From a virus, in IMG/VR virus record IMGVR_UViG_3300014497_000020, positions 1 through 33,655 of that record: a stretch of DNA of 33,655 nt. One strand, 5' to 3'. Position numbers and translations under genes: made by a program. Numbering within the stretch: position 1 is the first letter of the stretch; each line of letters starts with the position of its first letter. Shown piece after piece: positions 18,931 through 26,487 of this stretch. A model generated the notes under the pieces. The model did no database searches. It saw nothing but the letters and a program-made list of their open reading frames with translations, and had not been told where the DNA came from.

Positions 18931-20273
18931 AATACCCCCATCTCGCAGCGCGGATCTTCAACACGCCGCTGCTCATCCATCCGCAGAAGCTTGACGCCAT
19001 CATTGCCGGCCTGAGCGACCGCTTGCTCGGCGCCATGCCGTTGATGGTTGCCGCGGCCGATGGCTTGCCCAAGCTGGCCCCGGAACTGTTCTCGACGCGG
19101 CGCGGCGAGCAGAGCGACCGCGGCTATCGCGTGGTCGAGGGCGTCGCGGTGCTCAACGTCAACGGCGCGTTGCTGCATCGCAGCCGCCTCGATGTGGCCG
19201 AGAGCACTTTTCTCGTGGGCTACAACGACCTGGCTGCCGACCTCGAGGATGCGATGAGCCATCCCGACGTGCACGCAGTGCTTCAGGTCTACGACAGCCC
19301 GGGCGGCGAGGCGCAGGGCGCATTCGAATATGCGCAGCGTGTGTTCGATCTGCGCGGTCGCAAGCCCATGCAAGCCATCGCTGACGGAATGGCGCTGTCG
19401 GCCGCCTATCTGGGCGCCAGCGCAGCTGACGAAGTGGCGGTTACCGCAACCGGCTATGCCGGCTCTGTGGGCGTGGTCTCGCGGCACGTCGACTTTTCGC
19501 GTGCGCTCGATCAGGACGGCATCACCGTGACGCACATCTTCGCTGGTGCGCACAAGGTCGACGGCAATCCCTATGAGCCGCTGCCCGCCGACGTGCGCAG
19601 TGCCTGGCAAGCCGAGATTGACGGGCTCTACACGATGTTTGTCGATGCGGTTGCGCGCCATCGCGGCATGGAAGCGGCAGCCGTGCGCAAGACACAGGCC
19701 GCCAGCTATTCCGGCGTCGCGGCCGTGGCTTCCGGCCTGGCCGACCGCATCGCGACCACTGACCAACTGATTTCCGAACTGGCCGCCCAACGCGGCCGGT
19801 CCTTCCCTGTCGGGCCGACCGCCCGATCCAACGCCAACGACAAAGGAGCTTCAATGTCTGGCAATTCCCCCAACGAGGCGGGCGGTCATCAAGCCGCAGC
19901 AGTCCCCGCCGGTGCCCCGGCAGTTACCTCCGCCTTCACACAGGCCAGCGTGGATGCGGCACGCGCCGAAGGCCGCGAAGAGGGCGCGCAGACCGAGCGC
20001 ACTCGCGTGAGCGGCATCTTTGCGCACGAAGCCGCCGCCGGGCGCACGCAACTGGCCATCCAGTGCGTCACCAGCGGCCTGAGCGTCGAGCAAGCCGGCG
20101 CCGTTCTCGCTGCTGCACCGGTGGCGACCGCCGCGCCGGTGAATGCCTTCGCGACCGCAATGGCCGCGGTGGGAAATCCCGATGTTTCGGGCGTCGAGGC
20201 CGGTAGCGGCGCGCAGAACGACGAGGCCGCTCTCGCGAGCCAGATCGTCGCGAGCTTCCGCGGTTCGCGCTGA
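18927..20273 (+). CDS. C: Prohead protease/scaffold fusion (lambda gpC-like, S49)
   Basis: A 448-residue protein. The S49/SppA-type protease domain spans about residues 70-290. The nucleophile is in ADGMALSAAYLGAS (Ser158), the general base in GAHKVDGNPYEPL (Lys210), and YAGSVGVVSRHV is the conserved strand-turn after the serine. The C-terminal 139 residues are an alanine/glutamine-rich scaffold with a basic helix (DAARAEGREEGAQTERTRV). As in lambda, protease and scaffold share one frame. ATG 18927 overlaps the portal stop. Confidence 0.93.
   Translation: MKYPHLAARIFNTPLLIHPQKLDAIIAGLSDRLLGAMPLMVAAADGLPKLAPELFSTRRGEQSDRGYRVVEGVAVLNVNGALLHRSRLDVAESTFLVGYNDLAADLEDAMSHPDVHAVLQVYDSPGGEAQGAFEYAQRVFDLRGRKPMQAIADGMALSAAYLGASAADEVAVTATGYAGSVGVVSRHVDFSRALDQDGITVTHIFAGAHKVDGNPYEPLPADVRSAWQAEIDGLYTMFVDAVARHRGMEAAAVRKTQAASYSGVAAVASGLADRIATTDQLISELAAQRGRSFPVGPTARSNANDKGASMSGNSPNEAGGHQAAAVPAGAPAVTSAFTQASVDAARAEGREEGAQTERTRVSGIFAHEAAAGRTQLAIQCVTSGLSVEQAGAVLAAAPVATAAPVNAFATAMAAVGNPDVSGVEAGSGAQNDEAALASQIVASFRGSR
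19854..20273 (+). CDS. nu3: Internal scaffold start (Nu3-like)
   Basis: Within the gpC-like gene, AAAGGAG (19842-19848) stands 5 nt before an in-frame ATG at 19854 (MSGNSPNEAGG). This gives a separate 139-residue scaffold identical to the C-terminus of the protease, the lambda C/Nu3 arrangement. It should fill the prohead and be removed by the protease. Confidence 0.82.
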   Translation: MSGNSPNEAGGHQAAAVPAGAPAVTSAFTQASVDAARAEGREEGAQTERTRVSGIFAHEAAAGRTQLAIQCVTSGLSVEQAGAVLAAAPVATAAPVNAFATAMAAVGNPDVSGVEAGSGAQNDEAALASQIVASFRGSR

Positions 20274-20299
20274 TTCAACCATTCACAGGAGTTGCGAAC

Positions 20300-20677
20300 A
20301 TGAACTATCGCGCAAGTTTCTCGACGGAAGGCGTCTCTGCCTCCAAGGTGCTCGTGGCCGGCAACGCCCACCTGCTGGTCGGCCGCAAGGTCACGCTGCT
20401 GGCCGGCGCGGTCTACGCGGCCGGCACGGTGCTCGGCGTCATCACTGCTTCGAAGAAGCACACCGTCAGCGCCTCGGCGGCCACCGATGGCAGCGAAGAG
20501 CCGGACCTGATCCTGGCCGAAACGGTCGACGCCACCGCGGGAGACCGCGAAGCGCTCGGTTATGCACGCGGCGACTTCAACACGAGCGCGCTCGTGCTCG
20601 GCGCCGGCCACTCCGTTGCCAGCATCACCGAGGCCCTGCGCACCAAGGGCATCACCTTGCTGGCCGACGTGGCCTGA
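20300..20677 (+). CDS. D: Head decoration protein (lambda gpD-like)
   Basis: A 125-residue protein matching lambda gpD (110). ASKVLVAGNAHLLVGRKVTL, YAAGTVLGVITASKKH and ATAGDREALGYARGDFNTSA are the family's beta-tulip strands, followed by VASITEALRTKGITL. Trimers cement the expanded capsid. AGGAG precedes ATG 20300 by about 9 nt. It lies between scaffold and capsid, as in lambda. Confidence 0.92.
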   Translation: MNYRASFSTEGVSASKVLVAGNAHLLVGRKVTLLAGAVYAAGTVLGVITASKKHTVSASAATDGSEEPDLILAETVDATAGDREALGYARGDFNTSALVLGAGHSVASITEALRTKGITLLADVA

Positions 20678-20722
20678 CGCCCAGCACCCAGCAACCCAAC
20701 CTTTCAATCAGGAGCAACTTTC

Positions 20723-21736
20723 ATGGACATTTTTTCCATCGGCGTCCTCGCGCGTGTGATCGCCGAGCTTCCGGCCCCCGCGCCGTTCATTCTCAATTCG
20801 TTCTTCACAGCCATGCAGACCGAGACGAGCGAGGAAATCCACTTCGATGTCGAGAACGGTCGCCGTCGCCTGGCGCCGTTCGTCGCGCCCATCGTGGCCG
20901 GCAAGGTCGTGCAGTCGAAGGGCTTCGTCACCAAGACCTTCAAGCCCGCCTACATCAAGGACAAGCGCGTCTTCGACAGTTCGCGCCCCTTCAAGCGCGC
21001 CATCGGTGAGCGCATCGGCGGCGAGCTGTCGCCGGCGCAGCGCCTGCAGGCGTTGCTCGCTACCGACCTGCAGGATCAGCTCGAGATGCTTGCCCGCCGT
21101 CAGGAGGTGATGGCCGTGGAGGCGCTGCGCACTGGCAAGGTCACCGTCAAGGGCGAGCAGTATCCGACCGTGGTCGTGGACTTCGGCCGCCATGCCGACC
21201 TGACCGTCGAACTCACCGCCGGCGACCGCTGGGGCGAGGCCGGCGTCGACCCGCTCGAGGACGTGCAGGCTTGGTCGATGGGTGTCACGCAGCACTCGGG
21301 CGCGGCCGGCAACACGCTCATCATGGACGTGAAGGCTTGGCAGCTCTTCAGCGCTGCGCCTTCGGTGCAGAAGCTGCTCGACCGCTTCCGCGGCGCCGAC
21401 AAGCTCAACGCCACGGTGACGGGCGAGGGCGGTCGCTACATGGGCAACATCGGCAACTTCGACATCTGGGTTTATGCCGGCTGGTACGAAGACCCGGACT
21501 CAGGTGCGCTGACGCCCTACCTGCCCGACAACACCGTGCTCATCACGAGCCCGGACCTCGAGGGCACGCGCGCCTATGGTGCGATCAAGGACGAAGAGTC
21601 CGGCTTTCAGGCCATGCCGTACTTCTCGAAGTCGTGGGTCGAGAAGGACCCCGCCGTCCGTCTGCTGCTGCTGCAATCGGCCCCGCTGCCGGTGCCGTAC
21701 CGCGTCAACGCGTCGATGTCGGCCAAGGTTCGCTGA
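20723..21736 (+). CDS. E: Major capsid protein (lambda gpE-like)
   Basis: A 337-residue HK97-fold capsid protein of the lambda gpE family (341 residues). Typical stretches: PFILNSFFTAMQTETSEEIH, VVQSKGFVTKTFKPAYIKDK, QDQLEMLARRQEVMAVEALR, GVDPLEDVQAWSMGV, and the late APLPVPYRVNASMSAKVR. AGGAG precedes the ATG. Its length and order match lambda head assembly. Confidence 0.95.
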   Translation: MDIFSIGVLARVIAELPAPAPFILNSFFTAMQTETSEEIHFDVENGRRRLAPFVAPIVAGKVVQSKGFVTKTFKPAYIKDKRVFDSSRPFKRAIGERIGGELSPAQRLQALLATDLQDQLEMLARRQEVMAVEALRTGKVTVKGEQYPTVVVDFGRHADLTVELTAGDRWGEAGVDPLEDVQAWSMGVTQHSGAAGNTLIMDVKAWQLFSAAPSVQKLLDRFRGADKLNATVTGEGGRYMGNIGNFDIWVYAGWYEDPDSGALTPYLPDNTVLITSPDLEGTRAYGAIKDEESGFQAMPYFSKSWVEKDPAVRLLLLQSAPLPVPYRVNASMSAKVR

Positions 21737-21746
21737 GGCCCTGAGC

Positions 21747-22049
21747 ATGTCCGCACGCGCGCCCTTCGCCGAGATCGAAGCCATGGTGGATGCCGGGGTG
21801 CTCGGCCACCTGGCGAATGCCATCGCGACTGTGGCGGGTGTCGATGTGCCGGTCATCTTCGATGTGCCGTCCGCGCAGTCTTTCGACGGGCAGATCGACG
21901 CCAGCGCACCCGAATGCAGCGGCGCTGCCGATCTGCTCGCGAATGTTGAGCGCGGAGACGCCATCGTTCTGCGCGGGCGCAGCTACGAAGTGGTGACTGC
22001 GGAGCCCGATGGCGCTGGATTCATCCGCCTCGTGCTGGGGAGCCTCTGA
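21747..22049 (+). CDS. Head-tail attachment protein (FII-like)
   Basis: A 100-residue protein starting MSARAPFAEIEAMVDAGVLG at 21747, with GAGG about 7 nt upstream. The end pattern RGDAIVLRGRSYEVVTAEPD, then GFIRLVLGSL, is that of phage attachment proteins such as lambda gpFII (117 residues), which sit on the portal and receive the tail. It overlaps the next gene (TGATG, 22047-22051). Confidence 0.72.
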   Translation: MSARAPFAEIEAMVDAGVLGHLANAIATVAGVDVPVIFDVPSAQSFDGQIDASAPECSGAADLLANVERGDAIVLRGRSYEVVTAEPDGAGFIRLVLGSL

Positions 22050-22462
22050 TGCTGGCGCTCGAACCCGCCATCGTGCAGCGGCTGCGCGCGAACCTGGCCG
22101 AAGCCTGGACCGTGAAGGGCATGTTCTCCGACGCCGGAAAGCGGGAGCCCGACCTCTTTGCATCCGTGATGTTTGGCGACGCGGATGTGCCGGCCAGCGA
22201 GGTGCCGGGCGTGCTGGTGCGGCCGTTGTGGCTTGTCACGCTCGTTGGTAGGCGCGCCGATGCAGAGGCCGCGCCGCAGCTCGACAGCGCCTTCGCGCTC
22301 GTCATCGAGGTGCTTCACGGTTGGGCGCCCGGGCCAGTCGCCGGCCGGCGCTGGGAGCGTCTTCAACTGGTGCGCGTGAAGCCGCCACCTTTTCTCGAGA
22401 ACGGCCTTGTCGGGATCGAACTCGCTTTTTCTACTTCCGCCCGCTTCGACGGGCAACCCTGA
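22049..22462 (+). CDS. Tail terminator-like protein (U-like)
   Basis: A 137-residue alpha/beta protein following the attachment gene and preceding the tube gene, the place and size of lambda gpU (131 residues). It has a helical start (PAIVQRLRANLAEAWTVKGM) and strands such as RPLWLVTLVGRRAD, FALVIEVLHGWAP and NGLVGIELAFSTSA. The function rests mainly on order and size. It overlaps the upstream stop by TGATG, so it is coupled. Confidence 0.62.
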   Translation: MLALEPAIVQRLRANLAEAWTVKGMFSDAGKREPDLFASVMFGDADVPASEVPGVLVRPLWLVTLVGRRADAEAAPQLDSAFALVIEVLHGWAPGPVAGRRWERLQLVRVKPPPFLENGLVGIELAFSTSARFDGQP

Positions 22463-22474
22463 AAGGACATCGTT

Positions 22475-23260
22475 ATGCCTATCTCGCACACCAAGACGGA
22501 ACTGTCGGCCCCTCGCGGCCGGCTTCGTCTGGACATCATGAACGCCCTCGAGGAACTCACGGGCGAAGAAGAAATGGGCAACTGCCCGGCCTTCGTGCTG
22601 ACCATCGATTCGGAAAAGGCCGAAGAATTCTCGGCCGAGAGCGCGGCCAGTGAACTCATCGGCACGCTGACGGGCAAGGTCAAGCGAACCGCCAAGATCA
22701 CCTGCAACAACATGAGCATGGCGACCTATCAGCGCTTCCTCGCTGCGACGAGTGAAGTGGTGGTGCAGGCTGCCGTGGCGGTCACTGCAGAGCTGCGCGC
22801 CGTCGTGCCCGGCAAGATCTATCAGCTCGGCCAGACGGCTGCGAACCCTATCGGGGTGCGCAATGTCACTGCCGTGACCGTCAAGTCGGAAGACGGCACC
22901 ACGCCCTATGTGGCGGGAGAAGACTTCAACGTCGATCCCGAAACCGGCGCGGTGCAGATCATCGCCGGCGGTGGCATCGCGGCGGGCGTCGTGCAGTTCG
23001 GCTATACGCCTGTGGCGGGCTCTTACACGCGCCTCAAGACCGGCGGCAACACCTCCTTCCTCTCGGCCATCCGTGTGGTCGCGGACAACGCGGCAGGCAG
23101 CAACAAGGACTGGTACATGCCCCGCTGCAGCCTCACGCCGTCCGGCGACCTCCCCATCGTGTCGAACGAAGTCGAGTTCGTGAAGGTCGAGTTCGACGTT
23201 GACGTTCTCAAGTCCGCGAACGCGGAGGCGGTCTACGTCGGAGGCCGGCCGGTCGCCTGA
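22475..23260 (+). CDS. Major tail tube protein
   Basis: A 261-residue protein. The N-terminal half (ALEELTGEEEMGNCPAFVLT, then GTLTGKVKRTAKITCNNMS) is a beta-sandwich tube-like region. A middle section has the EDFNVDPETGAVQII motif, a pattern that recurs in the large tail protein at 26488. The C-terminus (LPIVSNEVEFVKVEFDVDVL) contributes tube strands. AAAGGA lies upstream of ATG 22475. Order and predicted fold point to the tube of a long flexible tail. Confidence 0.78.
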   Translation: MPISHTKTELSAPRGRLRLDIMNALEELTGEEEMGNCPAFVLTIDSEKAEEFSAESAASELIGTLTGKVKRTAKITCNNMSMATYQRFLAATSEVVVQAAVAVTAELRAVVPGKIYQLGQTAANPIGVRNVTAVTVKSEDGTTPYVAGEDFNVDPETGAVQIIAGGGIAAGVVQFGYTPVAGSYTRLKTGGNTSFLSAIRVVADNAAGSNKDWYMPRCSLTPSGDLPIVSNEVEFVKVEFDVDVLKSANAEAVYVGGRPVA

Positions 23261-23272
23261 TCGAACGCACGT

Positions 23273-23292
23273 CCCCGCGCATCGGCGCGGGG
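23273..23292 (+). repeat. Strong GC hairpin between tube and tape-measure genes
   Basis: CCCCGCGC-ATCG-GCGCGGGG is a perfect 8-bp stem with a 4-nt loop and no U-tract. It occupies the 106-bp gap where lambda-like phages carry tail-chaperone genes. It may attenuate transcription or stabilise the upstream tube mRNA. Confidence 0.5.
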
Positions 23293-23366
23293 CGTGGTGA
23301 CGCATGCGGCTTCGCGCAGAGGCTCCATGCGCCGCCATCGCCCCACCCATCTGACCCTCTCTCCCT

Positions 23367-26087
23367 GTGGCCATTAAGCCGATTCAGATTCTCATCAATG
23401 CCAAGGACAACGCGTCCTCGGTGTTCGACAAGCTGCAGCAGCGCGTGATCGCGTTCGCGGTGCTGGTGGCCGGCTACTTCGGCATTCAGGCCTTTGCGGG
23501 GTGGATCAAGGGCGGCGCCGACCTCGAGCAGGCACTCAGCCGCGTGCAGTCGGCCACGGGTGCCACCGCGGCAGAAATGCGGCTGCTGCGCAAGGCGGCG
23601 GTCGACGCTGCGGCCGATACCCGTTTCAACTTCACCCAGTTGGAGGCGGCGGGCGCGCTCGAGAACCTGGCGAAAGCGGGTCTGAGCGTCAAGGACGCCA
23701 TTGCCACTCTGCCCGCTGCAATGCAGCTCGCCCGCGCCGGCGACATCGAGCTTGCGGGTTCGGCGGAATACCTGACCAAGATCGTCAACGGTCTGGGCTT
23801 GTCGTTTACGGAATCGGGGCGGGTGGCCGATGTGCTCGCAAAGGGCGCCAACGCGACGAACACCAGCGTGACCGGCCTGGCGCAGGCGCTCAGCTACGCG
23901 GCGCCCCTCGCCAACACGCTTGGCCTCGGCCTTGAGTTCACGGTCGCGATCATCGGCAAGTTTGCCGACGCCGGCATCGACGCCAGCCGCGCAGGTACTG
24001 CCCTCAACAGCATCCTCGCCCAGTTCTCCGACCCGGCCAGCAAGTTCCGCACGGAACTGGCCGCGGCGGGGATTACGTCGACCAATTTCGAGAAAGCGCT
24101 GCACGAGCTTGCCGCGGCCGGACCGGCAGGCCAGCGTGCTATCGCTGCGGTGGGGCAGGAGGCCGGTCCGGCATTGCGTGCCCTGCTGAATCAGGGGGTC
24201 GGCAAGCTCGATGAGTTGAAGAAGTCGCTGCAGGATGCCGGCGGCAGCGCTGCGGCCACGGCGGCCATCATGCAGGCCAACCTCAACGGTGCGCTCGCGA
24301 GCCTGCGCACCGCGTGGGATTCAGCCACCAATGCGCTGACCACGCCGGTTCTGCCGGTCCTGAAAGAAGGCGTCGAGCAGCTCGCGGGGGCGCTGCGCGG
24401 GGCCGTTGCAGACGGCACTATCGGGCGCTTCGGTTCGGCCATCGCATCCGCGTTCCAGAGTGGCATGAAGTGGGTGCGCGAGTTTCTCGGCACCGTTGAC
24501 TTCGCCGCTGTCACAGCGCGTGCTCAGGCCTTCGCCGAGCGCATCGGCGCGCTGCTCGACAGCTTCGGGCAGAAGGCGCAGACCACGAGCAACATCGTCC
24601 AGACGGTCTGGGGTGTCATGGCCGGCGGCGCGAATGTCGTCCTTGCAGCGATGTTCAAGATCGCTGAGGGCATGGCGAACGTGGTCAGCGCCGTGCAGTC
24701 TGGGCTCGCGACCATCATCTCCGGCCTGGCAAAGATCACCTTCGGTGATCTTTCGACCGCGTTCAAGGCCGCTGCCGAAGAGGTGCGGCTCTCGGCCGAG
24801 GCCACCGGGGCCGTGGCCGATGCGTTCGGCGCAAAGGCTGGAGAAGCATTCGACCGCGCCGCAGAGGGTGCCGAACAGGCGCGCGCCGGCTGGGCGGGCC
24901 TGACCGGCAGCGCCGAAGCCACCACCGCGGCCGCCGCCAGCAGTGCGGCGGCGTTCACGAACATGGCTGCGGAGATGAAGGCCGCGGGCGAGAGCGCACA
25001 AGACGCCGGGCAGAAGGCCGCCGGTGCGGCCGAATTGCAGCGAGCAAAGGCGGAGGAAGCCCGCGCGACGGTCGAGCGCTTGCGGGCGGAATATGCGCAG
25101 GCCATCGCTACCGGCAACCTTGAGCTCGCCGCCCAGAAGCTTGACGAGCTGAAGAAGGCGAATCTTGCGGCGGCCAGCTCGGCCAAAGAGAACAGCAAGG
25201 CTCAGGAGCAGGCGGCCCTCGAGATTGCCGCGGCGTTCTCCCGCGCTGGCATCGAGACGAAGGCGTCGCTCGAGGTTGCCGCCAAGACCGCGCTTCGCGA
25301 CTACGAAATCATCCGTGACAGTGGTCAGGCAACCGCCATCGGTCTTGGCGAGGCTTGGAAGAGGGCGGCCGAGGCGGCCATCGCGGCAGGAAATGGGGTG
25401 GCGCCCGGCTGGGTGCAGGCACAAGCCGCGATGCGCGGCTTCGAGGTCGTGCTCGACAGTGCGGGGCGCTCGACGGTCAAGCTGCGCGACGCGCAGAACG
25501 ATGCAATGCAGTCGGCACACGGCCTGGCCGGCGCGCTGCGCGAGGTTACCAACGCACGCGAGCGCGACATCGAGTCACGCGAGAAGGCCAACGCTCTAAA
25601 GGAGCGCGAAACCGCGCTGGAAAACAAGCGCCTCGGTCGGGACGCGAACGGCTTCTCGACGGACAAGAACGGGAAGACCGTTGTCGCGGGCAGCGACCTC
25701 GGCACCTTGACCGGCATTGCCGCCTTCCTCAAGGCGGCCGGTATCGAAGACCAGAAGAGGGCGCGAGAAATCGCGCTGGAATTCGCCGACGCGAAGGGCG
25801 ACATCCCATTCTTCAACAACCCAGGCCAGAAGAAGTATGCGGACGGCGGAACGCTGAGCCAAGCGCTGATGAAGGCGGCCGAGAAAGAAACCTTCTTCGG
25901 CAACGGGAAGTCGGCGACCTCGATCCCAAAGCCCGAATCGAATCGCACCGTGAACCTGCACCTGAACCTCAATGGTCGGGAATATGGAACGGTAAATACC
26001 GATGCCGCCGGCGCGAATGCCATCGAGGGGCTGCTCGCGCAGCTCGGTGCGGCAAAGGGCACCTCTTCCAGCCGACTGGGCAATTGA
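23367..26087 (+). CDS. Tail tape measure protein
   Basis: A 906-residue protein with an N-terminal TP901-type tape-measure core (PhageMin_Tail-like, about 50-330: QALSRVQSATGATAAEMRLL, NLAKAGLSVKDAIATLPAAM, AGIDASRAGTALNSILAQF). A hydrophobic stretch (FAVLVAGYFGIQAFAGW, 31-47) precedes it. Long alanine/lysine/glutamate coiled-coil regions (about 550-630, 730-770) make up the rod. Such proteins set tail length. By the common rule of about 0.15 nm per residue the tail would be near 136 nm (an estimate). The start is GTG 23367 with no visible ribosome site, the weakest start in the late operon. Confidence 0.92.
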   Translation: MAIKPIQILINAKDNASSVFDKLQQRVIAFAVLVAGYFGIQAFAGWIKGGADLEQALSRVQSATGATAAEMRLLRKAAVDAAADTRFNFTQLEAAGALENLAKAGLSVKDAIATLPAAMQLARAGDIELAGSAEYLTKIVNGLGLSFTESGRVADVLAKGANATNTSVTGLAQALSYAAPLANTLGLGLEFTVAIIGKFADAGIDASRAGTALNSILAQFSDPASKFRTELAAAGITSTNFEKALHELAAAGPAGQRAIAAVGQEAGPALRALLNQGVGKLDELKKSLQDAGGSAAATAAIMQANLNGALASLRTAWDSATNALTTPVLPVLKEGVEQLAGALRGAVADGTIGRFGSAIASAFQSGMKWVREFLGTVDFAAVTARAQAFAERIGALLDSFGQKAQTTSNIVQTVWGVMAGGANVVLAAMFKIAEGMANVVSAVQSGLATIISGLAKITFGDLSTAFKAAAEEVRLSAEATGAVADAFGAKAGEAFDRAAEGAEQARAGWAGLTGSAEATTAAAASSAAAFTNMAAEMKAAGESAQDAGQKAAGAAELQRAKAEEARATVERLRAEYAQAIATGNLELAAQKLDELKKANLAAASSAKENSKAQEQAALEIAAAFSRAGIETKASLEVAAKTALRDYEIIRDSGQATAIGLGEAWKRAAEAAIAAGNGVAPGWVQAQAAMRGFEVVLDSAGRSTVKLRDAQNDAMQSAHGLAGALREVTNARERDIESREKANALKERETALENKRLGRDANGFSTDKNGKTVVAGSDLGTLTGIAAFLKAAGIEDQKRAREIALEFADAKGDIPFFNNPGQKKYADGGTLSQALMKAAEKETFFGNGKSATSIPKPESNRTVNLHLNLNGREYGTVNTDAAGANAIEGLLAQLGAAKGTSSSRLGN

Positions 26088-26088
26088 C

Positions 26089-26484
26089 ATGGCCGCACCG
26101 AAGTTTCACGTCCTTGGCGCCCTGCAGATTCCGCGCGGCATGGTCTGGTCCGATGAGTTCGGATGGAACCCCGTCGAGAAGAGCCTCGAGTATTCCGTGG
26201 CGGGCGCGGCCCTCATCGATGCGGGTGTGCGCTTGGCGGGCCGGCCGATCACGCTGCAGGGCGAGGCGGACGCGGGTTGGATCAAGCGCGGCGGCCTCGT
26301 CGCGCTGCAGGCGCTCAACGCCGGCGACCCGGTGGGCGAGCACATCCTCCTGCTGGCCGATGGCCGCAGCTTCACCGTGCAGTTCGCGCCCGGCCTGGCA
26401 GTCGAGGGAAAGCCGCTCGCACGCCCCGAACTGCCCGCCGAGGACTACCCCTATATCGCCACCGTGCGGCTCATCACCGTTTGA
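26089..26484 (+). CDS. Distal tail protein, 131 aa
   Basis: Starts MAAPKFHVLGALQIPRGMVW at 26089, immediately after the tape-measure stop. A beta-rich small protein (RLAGRPITLQGEADAGWIK, LLLADGRSFTVQFAPG, YPYIATVRLITV). Its place directly after the tape measure suggests a distal tail or baseplate component. I know no characterised family member. Confidence 0.6.
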   Translation: MAAPKFHVLGALQIPRGMVWSDEFGWNPVEKSLEYSVAGAALIDAGVRLAGRPITLQGEADAGWIKRGGLVALQALNAGDPVGEHILLLADGRSFTVQFAPGLAVEGKPLARPELPAEDYPYIATVRLITV

Positions 26485-26487
26485 CCA

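Noticed and set aside
21983-23374. 463-codon minus-strand frame across tail genes
   Set aside because: Antisense shadow of the terminator and tube genes, with typical arginine/histidine-rich composition.
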